From: Papillibacter cinnamivorans DSM 12816
GTDB lineage: Bacteria > Bacillota > Clostridia > Oscillospirales > Oscillospiraceae
Direction: 5' to 3'
DNA: 64,000 nt
Assembly: GCF_900176335.1 (NCBI RefSeq)
Contig: NZ_FWXW01000002.1
Location: 310,001-374,000, forward strand
Part shown: piece after piece, positions 34,186 to 42,624 of the stretch
How positions within the stretch are numbered: position 1 is the stretch's first letter
Layout: every line of letters starts with the position of its first letter
The notes under the pieces: model-generated
Told to the model about the DNA's origin: nothing
Database searches by the model: none
Seen by the model: the letters and a program-made list of their open reading frames with translations, nothing else
Position numbers and translations under genes: made by a program

Positions 34186-35076
34186 ATGGACATTCGGCAG
34201 CTAAGCGCCTTCTGTCAATTGTGTCGGCTGAAAAACTTTACGAAGACAGCCGGTGCGCTCGGATATGCTCAGTCCAGTATCACCTTCCAGATTAAGCAGC
34301 TGGAGGCCGAGCTGGGGACAAAGCTTTTTGAGAGGATTGGGAAATCCGTGTACCTCACAGAAAGCGGGCGAAGGATTCTTCCCCACGCCCAGAAAATGCT
34401 CTTTCTTGCCAAGGATATTAAGGAAGCGGCAAATGGGGACGCTTCTTTTAAAGGTACCATTGCCATAGGCGCGGCCGAATCCATCTGCACATATCGCCTG
34501 CCCTATCTGCTCAAAACGTATAAGGCGGCTCATCCGGATGTGGAAGTCTGTCTCCGGCTTATGGATTATGATGATTTTCTCCCGGCGCTCAATGAGAACA
34601 GGATCGATATTGCATTTTCAATAGGAGTTCCGCTCAACGCCCCGTCTGTGGATATTCTGTTGGAACATCCGGAGTCCATCGCCGTTCTTTCTGCGCCCGG
34701 CCACCCGCTTGCCGGGAAAGAATGTATCTCGGCGCAGGATTTTTCCGGAGAAAAATTTCTCCTTACAAGTGTGGAATGTCAATATCATAAGGCCTTTATG
34801 AACGATATGTCGGAAAAAGGTGTGACCGTCTGTCCGGTACTGGAAACCGAAAGCCTGCAGGCCATTAAAAAAATGACCGCAATAGGGTTTGGGCTGTGCG
34901 TCCTTCCCGAAGTAGCCGTCCTCGACGAAATTGGCGGTCAATCGCTTTTCAGGCTTCCTTATAAAACGGAGTATCGTATTGTCTCTCAGGTGCTCGTTCA
35001 TAAAGACAAGTGGATTTCTCCCCTGCTGGACGAGTTCGTCCATACGGTGCTGGACGAATACGCCAAATCGGAATAA
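34186..35076 (+). CDS. LysR-family transcriptional regulator
   Basis: A 296-aa regulator. The N-terminal winged HTH runs from MDIRQLSAFCQLCRLKNFTK through AQSSITFQIKQLEAELGTKL to LTESGRRIL. The effector domain, about 90-290, has the usual periplasmic-binding fold landmarks (IAIGAAESICTYRLP, IDIAFSIG). ATG 34186 follows TGGAGG. It probably controls itself and the divergent cupin through the paired sites in between. Confidence 0.93.
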   Translation: MDIRQLSAFCQLCRLKNFTKTAGALGYAQSSITFQIKQLEAELGTKLFERIGKSVYLTESGRRILPHAQKMLFLAKDIKEAANGDASFKGTIAIGAAESICTYRLPYLLKTYKAAHPDVEVCLRLMDYDDFLPALNENRIDIAFSIGVPLNAPSVDILLEHPESIAVLSAPGHPLAGKECISAQDFSGEKFLLTSVECQYHKAFMNDMSEKGVTVCPVLETESLQAIKKMTAIGFGLCVLPEVAVLDEIGGQSLFRLPYKTEYRIVSQVLVHKDKWISPLLDEFVHTVLDEYAKSE

Positions 35077-35155
35077 GAAGCAAAGCAGGAATTGGAGAAA
35101 GACTTTGCGGATTTGCCAAGGGCGCAAAGGAGCGGACCATGCCGTTCAACAAAAA

Positions 35156-35421
35156 GAGCGTCGGAGCAAACTTTGCCCCGACGCTCAGCTTGTCGAAAAG
35201 TCCCATCGTCCTTTTCGCCGTCGGCGAAAAGCTTTTGTGGATTTCGTGTTGCGTTCCGTGACCGAAATCCGCAAAAGATAAAATCTCAATGCCCTGCGGG
35301 AATTCACTTCTCGCAAGGCATACATTGCGCGCCTTCGCAAAGACGCGATCCTTCTCCCGCTTCCGTCGGAAAACGGAGTTTTTCGATGGTCTCAGCGTCG
35401 GAGCAAACTTTGCTCCGATGC
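35156..35421. repeat. Hairpin-rich dispersed repeat, copy 3 (between lysR and the acetyltransferase gene)
   Basis: The core (35188-35389) matches copies 1 and 2. It is bracketed by two hairpins, 35156-35186 and 35395-35421, that share the 19-mer GCGTCGGAGCAAACTTTGC, absent from the other copies. The stem TGGATTTCG/CGAAATCCG (35238-35271) carries a paired T-to-C and A-to-G change relative to copy 1. The neighbouring genes converge on it. Confidence 0.85.
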
Positions 35422-35454
35422 GAAAGACCGGGACGGAAAAGATGTAAATGCGTA

Positions 35455-36090
35455 TTATGCCGATTGCAGCAGTCCGCTGAGATTGCCGCTGGTGATGTCG
35501 GATAAATGCCGCAGTATTTTTTCATAGGGCCAGTCCCACCAGCACAGCTGCAATAACGCCTTGACGACGTCATGCCCGAACCTTTTTCTGATTTCTTTCG
35601 CCGGAATGCCTCCCACGATGGTATAGGGCGGAACGTCCCTTGTAACGACCGTCCTTGTCCCGATGATTGCGCCGTCTCCGATGTGTACTCCCTGCGTAAT
35701 GACCGCCTCGTACCCGATCCAGACGTCGTTGCCGATTACAATATTCCCTTTGTTGTCCCATGCGTCGGTTACATGATTCCAGTCTAAATTCCATGCGTCG
35801 GCAAAAATCGGAAAAGGATAGGTTGACAGGGATCTCAGCGTATGGTTCGCGCTTGTGAATATAAACTTGGCCCCGCAGGCTATGGAACAGAATTTGCCGA
35901 TGACCAGCTTGTCATGATTGACAGGATAATGGTAAAGGACATTGTTCTTTTCAAACCGTGTGGGATCATTGATAAAATCGTTATAGAACGTGTAGTCGCC
36001 GACGAGAATATTGGGGTCCGTAATCACATTCTTGAGATAAACGGTTTCATGGTCGTTGCGCGGATATATTTCTTTTCCCGGAACAGTCAT
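35455..36090 (-). CDS. Xenobiotic acetyltransferase (Vat/CatB-like, hexapeptide repeat)
   Basis: A 211-aa left-handed beta-helix acetyltransferase. Hexapeptide turns are seen in IVIGNDVWIGYEAVITQGVH and IGDGAIIGTRTVVTRDV. The catalytic His lies in FTSANHTLRSLSTYPF, as in Vat and CatB enzymes that acetylate streptogramin A or chloramphenicol. GAGG precedes ATG 36090. Whether it gives antibiotic resistance cannot be said, since many chromosomal members have other substrates. Confidence 0.88.
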   Translation of the reverse strand: MTVPGKEIYPRNDHETVYLKNVITDPNILVGDYTFYNDFINDPTRFEKNNVLYHYPVNHDKLVIGKFCSIACGAKFIFTSANHTLRSLSTYPFPIFADAWNLDWNHVTDAWDNKGNIVIGNDVWIGYEAVITQGVHIGDGAIIGTRTVVTRDVPPYTIVGGIPAKEIRKRFGHDVVKALLQLCWWDWPYEKILRHLSDITSGNLSGLLQSA

Positions 36091-36221
36091 TTCGATTTTC
36101 CTCGCTTTACTTCATATTTTGGCTGACTATTCCGGCAGATACAATGCAGAGTTTCACGGCTTCACCGCCTTGTGCAATTTCGGTAACCGATTGTAAGTAT
36201 ATCACAAAGCTCATCATGTGT

Positions 36222-36262
36222 AAAAATCCATGTGCGGGTTAAAACCGGACACATGGATTTTT
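36222..36262 (-). terminator. Terminator of the DUF1697 gene
   Basis: A 13-bp stem (AAAAATCCATGTG/CACATGGATTTTT) just after the stop, T-rich on the minus strand. Confidence 0.8.
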
Positions 36263-36268
36263 AGCAGA

Positions 36269-36832
36269 TTAGCGGATATCGTCTGCGCCTAGCAGCTCAT
36301 GGATTTTAAGCAGTGTCTTCCGGTTCCGGAAGGTCATCGGAGCTCCGGGTTTTGAAAGCGAAGCCGCCAGTTTTGAATCCCGCACGCCGTGAGAACAAAG
36401 CAGATGAAGCTCGCGTTTCCTGACAAACAGCATATCCTCCCCGCCATAAGCCAGACGCAGTGTCTCTGCGGCGGCTGGGTCGATATTGCCGTCCGACAAA
36501 AAAACATACAAATGCTCAACTTCAGGGTTTTTCGCTTCGGCTTGCTCGATATCCTCTTTCGCAAACGGCTCCGCCGACAGTATTTCGGATATTTCATCGC
36601 CGGAGCGCAAAACGACAGGGCTCTTAAAACCGAACCGCTCCGTGAAGGCATGTGAAATCAGATCAGGCAGCAAATGCTCCGCTTCATCGGATTCGAAAAG
36701 CACATTTCCGCTTTGAATATACGTCTGCACCCTGCCAAAGCCGCAATCTTGGAAGAGCTGTTTTAAGTCGGCCATTTTCACTTTATTTTTTCCGCCGACA
36801 TTGATTCCGCGGAAAAAAGCCGCATATTTCAT
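36269..36832 (-). CDS. DUF1697 family protein
   Basis: A 187-aa protein of the DUF1697 family, of unknown function. The start MKYAAFFRGINVGGKNKVKM at 36832 matches the family opening (FLRGINVGG). Other conserved points are VQTYIQSGNVLFES and the ending TFRNRKTLLKIHELL. An in-frame ATG six codons earlier is less likely. Confidence 0.88.
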   Translation of the reverse strand: MKYAAFFRGINVGGKNKVKMADLKQLFQDCGFGRVQTYIQSGNVLFESDEAEHLLPDLISHAFTERFGFKSPVVLRSGDEISEILSAEPFAKEDIEQAEAKNPEVEHLYVFLSDGNIDPAAAETLRLAYGGEDMLFVRKRELHLLCSHGVRDSKLAASLSKPGAPMTFRNRKTLLKIHELLGADDIR

Positions 36833-36867
36833 ATAACACTCACCGTTCATTTATCAAAATGGATTGA

Positions 36868-37629
36868 CTAAACCCATATAGCAAAATCGCCGTATTCGAA
36901 AATCCCGCCGCCGTGGTGCAGCTTGTTTTCCGCTTTCAGCTGCCGGAAAGCATCCTGCATTCTTAAGAGGATTTCCGGATGAATATCCAAGCTGTGATGC
37001 GCCGGGAAAACCCGCTTTACCGGAAGCGCGGCGACGCGCTCGATTGATTTCAGATAGGCTTCCGGATCCGTGGATGGATAATAAGCGAACAGGGTATCTT
37101 TATAAACCAGATCGCCGGTAAAAAGCCAGCCCCGTTCCTTTTCATAAAAGCACATGTGCCCCGGCGAATGGCCGGGTGTATGCAGCACCTGCAGAACGCG
37201 CCCGCCGATGCCGATCGCGTCCTTGTCTTTCAGCACCCTTGAGGGTGTCCCCTGAAAGAATTCATAGCGGTCCACGTCATATCCTTCCGGCAGATCGCAG
37301 CGGTCCGCCACCATGCCCTTGATCTGTTCCATAGTCAGCGGGAACTCTCCGCCGAGCCAATCCAGCTCATTCTCATGTGCGTAAAAATCCGGGAAGTACT
37401 TGTGACCGCCGATGTGATCCCAGTGAATATGTGTTGCAACGGCGGTGACGGGCTTATCGGTCAGTTTCCTCACTTCGTCGTAAATATTGCAGATGCCGAG
37501 TCCGGTGTCGATCAGGAGCGCTTTTTCTGTGCCGATGAGCAAATAGCTGTGCGTTTCCTCCCAATGCCGGTACTCACTGATGATATGGGTATCCTCACTG
37601 ATATGGTTTACCGTGAACCAATCGCTCAT
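36868..37629 (-). CDS. Metallo-beta-lactamase fold hydrolase
   Basis: A 253-aa MBL-fold enzyme with all metal ligands: THIHWDHIGGH (HxHxDH), LHTPGHSPGHMCFYE, TGDLVYKD and FPAHHSLDIH. It resembles glyoxalase II-like hydrolases; the substrate is unknown. It is in line with the DUF1697 gene 35 bases downstream, probably one transcript. The accessory content of this stretch suggests acquisition. Confidence 0.88.
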   Translation of the reverse strand: MSDWFTVNHISEDTHIISEYRHWEETHSYLLIGTEKALLIDTGLGICNIYDEVRKLTDKPVTAVATHIHWDHIGGHKYFPDFYAHENELDWLGGEFPLTMEQIKGMVADRCDLPEGYDVDRYEFFQGTPSRVLKDKDAIGIGGRVLQVLHTPGHSPGHMCFYEKERGWLFTGDLVYKDTLFAYYPSTDPEAYLKSIERVAALPVKRVFPAHHSLDIHPEILLRMQDAFRQLKAENKLHHGGGIFEYGDFAIWV

Positions 37630-37740
37630 TTGAATATGTCCTTTTACACTTGTCTGCAGACAAGCCTTTCGAATTCATGTTTTTCCGGGAGCGATTCCCA
37701 CTAGATTATAGCAGAGCGGAAAACAAAAAGAAACGTGCGA

Positions 37741-37814
37741 AACAAAAGCAGGCCGATTTATTGTCGGCCTGCTTTTGTCGTTATAAACACTTAAGGTCCA
37801 TTTAAGGTGGTGTG
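37741..37814. repeat. Direct repeat of the tRNA-Leu 3' flank (left copy)
   Basis: Positions 37767-37814 match 42272-42319 at 43 of 48 positions. Both copies include a hairpin upstream (ACAAAAGCAGGCCGA here, ACAAAAACAGGCTGG there). In the right copy this sequence runs into the CCA end of tRNA-Leu; here the tRNA body is missing. The two repeats bracket about 4.5 kb. The hairpin here (37742-37777) could also act as a terminator. Confidence 0.8.
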
Positions 37815-37884
37815 AATTTTCTTACCGCATTTATACGAAAAAACCAGTAATATCAACGGTATTACGGCAGTCAATGAGCGGTGT

Positions 37885-38556
37885 TTACACTAAAAATTCG
37901 AATAATAGCTTGGCAAAGTCGATGACAAATTGCGCATCTTTTATTCCGAGTTTGGCATTGTAATAATGCCCGACTGAATTTGTCTCCGATATTCGGTTCA
38001 GCAGGTCTCCGGGGTCTGCATGGGCAATTTCCTCTATGTTCTTATATCCGCTTTCATACAAGGTTCTTGCTGCGGCGGCCCCGACGCCGTTTATCCTGAC
38101 AAGGTTGCACAAGGAGTACAATTCGTTAAGCGCGATTTCGCCGACACCGGTTTTAGAGCTTATCGCTTCGTCCCCTCCCGCTGCCATAAACATGTTATAA
38201 AAATCCTTCGATGTTTTAATACTGTGTTCCAACAACCTGTGGACGGTCTGTTCGTTTACGCCTGGAAAATCAGAGATGGGAACAGGTTTTTGATCGAAGC
38301 TGCTAAGCTCTCTTTTCAGAATGACCAGGTAGTCCTCCGGAATCTTTGTTTTTGCCGACAATGCCGAAAGCTTCTGAGGAGTCGACAGGTTGTTTTTCAA
38401 TTCAAACAGGTTGCCGATACCTGCATCTGCCATTCTCCTGAACCTCTCTTCGAGCGCATTAAGCAGGCTCCTGCGGCCCGGCAGCAGATTCTGATTTTTC
38501 AGAATTCCCCTGTACACCTGAATCGATATTCGCTTCAAATCGATTGTATAACTCAT
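37885..38556 (-). CDS. Helix-hairpin-helix (DUF4332-like) protein
   Basis: A 223-aa protein with helix-hairpin-helix-like segments (ISDFPGVNEQTVHRLLEHSI, LVRINGVGAAAARTLYESGY), like DUF4332 proteins thought to bind DNA. The start MSYTIDLKRISIQVYRGILK at 38556 is preferred over GTG or ATG codons upstream. It is the first gene inside the tRNA-Leu-bracketed block. Role unknown. Confidence 0.75.
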   Translation of the reverse strand: MSYTIDLKRISIQVYRGILKNQNLLPGRRSLLNALEERFRRMADAGIGNLFELKNNLSTPQKLSALSAKTKIPEDYLVILKRELSSFDQKPVPISDFPGVNEQTVHRLLEHSIKTSKDFYNMFMAAGGDEAISSKTGVGEIALNELYSLCNLVRINGVGAAAARTLYESGYKNIEEIAHADPGDLLNRISETNSVGHYYNAKLGIKDAQFVIDFAKLLFEFLV

Positions 38557-38602
38557 ACGAACGGGCACCCCCGGCATTTTCTTTTTATCCTATTATAAAC
38601 CG

Positions 38603-39082
38603 TCATTCCGGAAAATTGAACTCCCGGCTCCAGTCAAACCCCTCGTTCGCTTCGAGACAATCGGGCCAGTGCTTGCACCAATCAGGCATTCTGACGTCGC
38701 GCACCTTGTCTATGGATGGCTCGTACGGTTTGATATCCAGAACTGGAGTGCCGTCTTCGGCGTCGATGTATCCGACCTCAAGCCTCGATGCTTTCCCGTC
38801 AAGCGCGATAAGGGCGCAGGCCGTGACCGCTATGGGATTCGGCCGGACCGGAGATCTGCTGGCCAGCACTCCGACTTTCTCCGGACCGTTCTTATAAGGC
38901 TGATCCATTACAAAGTAGTTTCTTGACTCTTCGCTGTCATACAAATTGAACCACCATATTACCTCGATATGGCTGTATTCCTGTAGCCCCAGCGTCGCTT
39001 CAAAATACTTCTCTTCAAGCTCGATATAATAGCGGTTGCTTTCGACTTTTACCTTTCCGATAGGATTAAATATTACCGACAT
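38603..39082 (-). CDS. TrmO/YaeB-like SAM-dependent methyltransferase
   Basis: A 159-aa protein of the UPF0066/TrmO family, whose E. coli member methylates t6A37 in tRNA-Thr. It opens MSVIFNPIGKVKVESNRYYI. The segment RSPVRPNPIAVTACALIALD matches the SAM-binding signature (RSP-x-RPNPI), and VLDIKPYEPSID is the second conserved block. The start at 39082 has GGAGG upstream. It lacks the C-terminal domain of E. coli TrmO, so it may act on another substrate. Confidence 0.82.
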   Translation of the reverse strand: MSVIFNPIGKVKVESNRYYIELEEKYFEATLGLQEYSHIEVIWWFNLYDSEESRNYFVMDQPYKNGPEKVGVLASRSPVRPNPIAVTACALIALDGKASRLEVGYIDAEDGTPVLDIKPYEPSIDKVRDVRMPDWCKHWPDCLEANEGFDWSREFNFPE

Positions 39083-39223
39083 ACGAATTCCTCCATTCAA
39101 TATAATTCATTCTTGATTATAGCGTCAGTTCGTTCTGTTATCTTGATGATTATTGCTTCAATATGGCCGCATTCTGTGATAAAATGCAAGCAGTTTGATG
39201 ATTTGTGCTCAAGGAGAAATCGT

Positions 39224-39724
39224 ATGAAAACAGAATTGATTCATCTGAATTCCCTGCTACTGGGAGGTGTCAGTTTTTACGGAGACCCCTTCAGCAGGAA
39301 GGGCTGCTGGGACTCTGAAAATGAGATTGGAAAGACGTGGAGTCGGTTTATGAGCCATATCTCCGCAAACCCCGAACGGCCATACTCCCGCAATGAGCCG
39401 TATTTGTATGAGATTCATATTTACGGAAGCGAAACGGCTGCCAAAGGCTATTTTGAAGTGTTTGTGGGTGAAGAGGTAAATACCGCGAAGCTGCCATACT
39501 CATTGAGTTCAAAGTTTTTTCCCGAATCGGATTACCTGAAAGTAACGCTCTATGGACAGGAAATTACGGGCGACTGGTGGCAGACACTTGACACGGACAT
39601 CATACCCGAATGCGGCGTGAGTCGGAACGCTTCTTTTATTATTCAGGCCTATGACGAGCGATTTATGGGAATGGATCATTTGGACGACTCTGTGTTGGAC
39701 GCGTATATTCCGGTAAAAGTATGA
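39224..39724 (+). CDS. GyrI-like/effector-binding domain protein
   Basis: A 166-aa protein resembling the effector-binding domain found at the C-terminus of AraC-family regulators (GyrI-like fold). Features are GVSFYGDPFSRKGCWDSENE, YEIHIYGSETAAKGYFEVFV and a C-terminal IPVKV. The start at 39224 has AAGGAG upstream. Its stop overlaps the ATG of the following AraC regulator, so sensor and DNA-binding protein appear split into two coupled genes. Confidence 0.75.
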   Translation: MKTELIHLNSLLLGGVSFYGDPFSRKGCWDSENEIGKTWSRFMSHISANPERPYSRNEPYLYEIHIYGSETAAKGYFEVFVGEEVNTAKLPYSLSSKFFPESDYLKVTLYGQEITGDWWQTLDTDIIPECGVSRNASFIIQAYDERFMGMDHLDDSVLDAYIPVKV

Positions 39725-40464
39725 GCCTGACTATGCTTGAATCTGTAATGCAAAGCATCGCTTTCATTGAATCCAACCTTCATAACGACATAGGCGTGTG
39801 CGATGTCGCAAACGCTGTTTCCTACTCCCAGTTTTATTTTTCGAGGGAGTTTTCAAAGCATACCCATATTTCCGTCTATGACTATATCCTGAGAAGAAAA
39901 ATATCTGAATCATATAAAGACCTTTTTAATAAGAAGATTAAAATCGTTGACCTTGCATTCCGGTATGGCTTTCAGTCACACGAGGTATATACGAGGGCAT
40001 TCAGGAAGGTGTTCGGAGAGAATCCCAGCGAAGCGACCGTATATAAACCCCTTGCCGTATATGAGCCGATTGATGAACCTTATTTAAATTTTCTAAGCGG
40101 GCTGCGCGTCGAAATAATTGACAAGCTCAGCGAGGATTGCTTCTTTGAAGTAAACCGCGTATCTTCGGTATCCGAAGTGAATTCTGGAGGCAGTTATCTC
40201 ATACTCTTGTCAAAAAAGAATTTGTTTAACTTAAATTGCGTTTTTCAGGGAAATCCGAGTCGCAGCGAAAATGAAATTCTGTCCTTCAGGCTAAGTCCCC
40301 TGAGACAAAAATTCCGGATTTATCATACCGATGCAAAGCTTGCTTTCAGGTATTTTATTGATTACTTCTATGATGTCGACGAAATGAGCAGTAATTTCTT
40401 TATGATTCAAAAAGAGGAAGACCATATAGATATACTTGTACCATATGTGTCTTTGCTTTCTTGA
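39721..40464 (+). CDS. AraC-family transcriptional regulator (N-terminal HTH)
   Basis: A 247-aa protein with the AraC double HTH at the N-terminus (residues about 8-105): NDIGVCDVANAVSYSQFYFS and IVDLAFRYGFQSHEVYTRAF. The rest (110-247) is AT-rich-coded sequence without a recognised family. It is translationally coupled (ATGA) to the effector-binding protein upstream. Targets are unknown, and no structural gene lies in the same transcript. Confidence 0.88.
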   Translation: MSLTMLESVMQSIAFIESNLHNDIGVCDVANAVSYSQFYFSREFSKHTHISVYDYILRRKISESYKDLFNKKIKIVDLAFRYGFQSHEVYTRAFRKVFGENPSEATVYKPLAVYEPIDEPYLNFLSGLRVEIIDKLSEDCFFEVNRVSSVSEVNSGGSYLILLSKKNLFNLNCVFQGNPSRSENEILSFRLSPLRQKFRIYHTDAKLAFRYFIDYFYDVDEMSSNFFMIQKEEDHIDILVPYVSLLS

Positions 40465-40641
40465 AAAATAATATTGATTGATGAATGAACTTGACATCAA
40501 AGAATCAGTTCCTTCTATTCTGTGCGATAGCAAAACAAAATAGGTTCTATCACCAACACCTCAAATGCGAGTGTTCTTACAGCATTTCTTCGTCAGATAA
40601 GATAGCATAGCGGGTAAATCGAAAAAGACAAGGAAAAAGAG
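40465..40641. other. AT-rich intergenic region after the AraC gene
   Basis: No gene or clear site is seen in this stretch. Confidence 0.4.
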
Positions 40642-40671
40642 AGCAGAGCCGTCAGATTTGGCGGCTCTGCT
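40642..40671 (-). terminator. Hairpin between convergent genes
   Basis: AGCAGAGCCG/CGGCTCTGCT with a T-rich tail (CTCTTTTTCC) on the minus strand. It lies about 125 bases after the 40796-41386 gene. Confidence 0.65.
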
Positions 40672-40795
40672 GCTGGTCTGAGTGTTCATAACGATAAACT
40701 CGGGAACCTGCATAAAATAAAGATTTTTTTGGCATTGCGCAAACAACTATTAAAAAAGCGGATAATGGTGAAGATTTAGCAGGCGTTTGATAAAA

Positions 40796-41386
40796 TTAAC
40801 CTTTAGCCCTTATTTGTTTCAGCATTTCATACAGACCTATACTGAGCCCTATGCCAATACCAAAAAATACTATGAACGGAAGACTACCCAAATGGGGTAC
40901 ACCAAGGACGTTCAAGAAATTGTCCAGCCGCCCCGAATTCAGAGCATCTACAAAAAATCCCAACGGTATGGACAAAATGCCGCCAACAGCGGCAAACAAC
41001 CAGACGGATTTACGGCCATAGGTAATTGCCCCGAATAATCCGCCGACCAAGGCTCCCATCAGAATGAAGGCGAGCACATCCGGAACGCGAGTATCCGCAA
41101 TGAAAGGAATTTCGGAAAATACATATCCCGAAAAGAAACTTACCCAAAAACCCACCGGCACTGCCACGACCCCGGCAATGGTCATTGTCCCTATTTTTTG
41201 TTGCATTCGAAGGAATACGCCAAGTAAAAGTCCGCCTATTGCTCCGGCAATAATCGTATCTAAAATAACTATATCCATGCGTAATGATATGATGAAAACG
41301 ATTACTCCGCCGATAAAAAATGAGATTGCCCCTGCCAAAGTTGACCAAAGTATATAAGCTATTGGGGAATTATTGATTTTAGGCAT
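40796..41386 (-). CDS. Glycine-rich multi-segment membrane protein
   Basis: A 196-aa hydrophobic protein with about five to six membrane segments, several glycine-zipper-like (FFIGGVIVFIISLRM, GAIGGLLLGVFLRM, LMGALVGGLFGAITYG). ATG 41386 is chosen because AAGGGG lies nine bases upstream; a GTG at 41395 overlaps that site. It is 52 bases downstream of the XRE regulator, so it is likely the operon's effector. Family not recognised. Confidence 0.7.
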   Translation of the reverse strand: MPKINNSPIAYILWSTLAGAISFFIGGVIVFIISLRMDIVILDTIIAGAIGGLLLGVFLRMQQKIGTMTIAGVVAVPVGFWVSFFSGYVFSEIPFIADTRVPDVLAFILMGALVGGLFGAITYGRKSVWLFAAVGGILSIPLGFFVDALNSGRLDNFLNVLGVPHLGSLPFIVFFGIGIGLSIGLYEMLKQIRAKG

Positions 41387-41438
41387 CTTCTTCACCCCTT
41401 ATATAAAAATTTGCGGGCATTAAGTTATTATCGGGAAA

Positions 41439-41891
41439 TCATGAATGGAATATCTTTTCCATGATCTCTTCAGTTTCCTTTAGACTAAAAGAGACATACA
41501 TTCTATGGTTTTCCTGATCTAATAGCCGATAATGCCGCGAAAACAGATTCTGTTGAATACGGTAGCCTTTTTTTTCGCTGATTGTTTTCCACCAAACCTT
41601 GCCTCCCCAAGTTTTTGGGTAGTCAACCTCTATATTCTTAAATGCCATGGCAATGATAAAGCCGGATATATCTCCTCCTATTGCATCATGAAGTATCGTA
41701 CTGTCTGAAAATATGCTTCCCAAGGCAACCGAATTCGTCCAACCCAGACTTTTTCTGTTCTTTTCTATTTCGATCAATGTCTTTTTCGAAATACCCAATA
41801 TAGCTGCCATTTTATCCTGTGTTAATCCGTATTCCGTTCGAATCAGTTTAAGTTTTTCATCCATTAAATTAACAAATTGCTTTTTTTCCAT
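41439..41891 (-). CDS. XRE-family HTH regulator
   Basis: A 150-aa protein with an N-terminal XRE-type HTH: LKLIRTEYGLTQDKMAAILG followed by ISKKTLIEIEKNRKSLG. The remainder (70-150) may form a small effector domain. GAGGG precedes ATG 41891. A palindrome over its own -10 (41921-41940) suggests autorepression. It shares a transcript with the membrane protein. Confidence 0.82.
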   Translation of the reverse strand: MEKKQFVNLMDEKLKLIRTEYGLTQDKMAAILGISKKTLIEIEKNRKSLGWTNSVALGSIFSDSTILHDAIGGDISGFIIAMAFKNIEVDYPKTWGGKVWWKTISEKKGYRIQQNLFSRHYRLLDQENHRMYVSFSLKETEEIMEKIFHS

Positions 41892-41920
41892 ATTTCTACC
41901 CTCAATTTTAGCTGTGCTTT

Positions 41921-41957
41921 ATAGTGTAATTATACACTATATGGTCACATATTTCAA
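41921..41957 (-). promoter_or_regulatory. Autoregulated promoter of the XRE operon
   Basis: On the minus strand, TTGAAA (41952-41957) and TATAAT (41929-41934) are separated by 17 bases. The inverted repeat ATAGTGTA-N4-TACACTAT (41921-41940) covers the -10, a natural site for the XRE repressor. Confidence 0.8.
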
Positions 41958-42248
41958 TATTAAAAAAGTCTGCACATAAAGTTTTTTGATATCATATATC
42001 CGAAAAAGCTCTGTATTTCAAACGGTAAACCACGACTCGTTTTGCGCACCCCGATTTGCAGCGTGTATTTTATGACTGCCTGATTCACAGGTTTGAGGGT
42101 GCGACGATTTTCGAGGTTATTAAAACCATTGCCATAGACTCCACCCATGCAGAGTCAGCGCCGACAATAGCAAATATGGAACTGTCTTGCCGTCGTGGAA
42201 TCACGGGAGTATCTGGGCAGGCTGAAACGACAAAACTATCATTGCATA
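41958..42248. other. Unassigned stretch beside tRNA-Leu
   Basis: No intact gene. Short frames on both strands have no ribosome binding site. Composition changes here from the AT-rich block to a more even base content, so decayed remnants of a mobile gene are possible, but none is recognised. Confidence 0.3.
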
Positions 42249-42312
42249 ACAAAAACAGGCTGGTTTAGCCAGCCTGTTTTTGTCGTTATGAACACTTGAG
42301 GTCCATTTAAGA
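42249..42312 (-). repeat. tRNA-Leu terminator and right copy of the direct repeat
   Basis: On the minus strand, just after the tRNA, lies the hairpin ACAAAAACAGGCTGG/CCAGCCTGTTTTTGT, the tRNA terminator. The sequence between tRNA and hairpin is the one repeated at 37741-37814. Confidence 0.8.
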
Positions 42313-42395
42313 TGGTGCGGGCGACAGGACTTGAACCTGCACGCTTGCGCAATGGCTCCTAAGACCATCGTGTCTGCCAGTTCCACCACGCCCGC
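42313..42395 (-). tRNA. tRNA-Leu (anticodon TAG)
   Basis: An 83-base class II tRNA with acceptor GCGGGCG/CGCCCGC, discriminator A and encoded CCA. The D-arm TGGTGGAACTGGCAGACACG, anticodon loop CTTAGGA, short variable arm and TTCAAGT T-loop are all in place. Confidence 0.96.
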
Positions 42396-42624
42396 ATATC
42401 CGGCCTCCCCGGCCGGCTCAGTATGTAGTATTATACCAAAGCGGTACGAAAAGTCAATCCGAAGCCGAAGCGCCCGTTCAGGCGTCTGCCTGTTTTGTCC
42501 CATTGCCCCTGCTCCCCTTCCCTGCCGGGCAAATCGTGTCCTTCCCCGGAGCGTCCGGGAATTTGCAATTGTCAGATGCGCTCTTCCGGTATATAATAGA
42601 AAAATTATAAAGGAGTGAGCGCCC

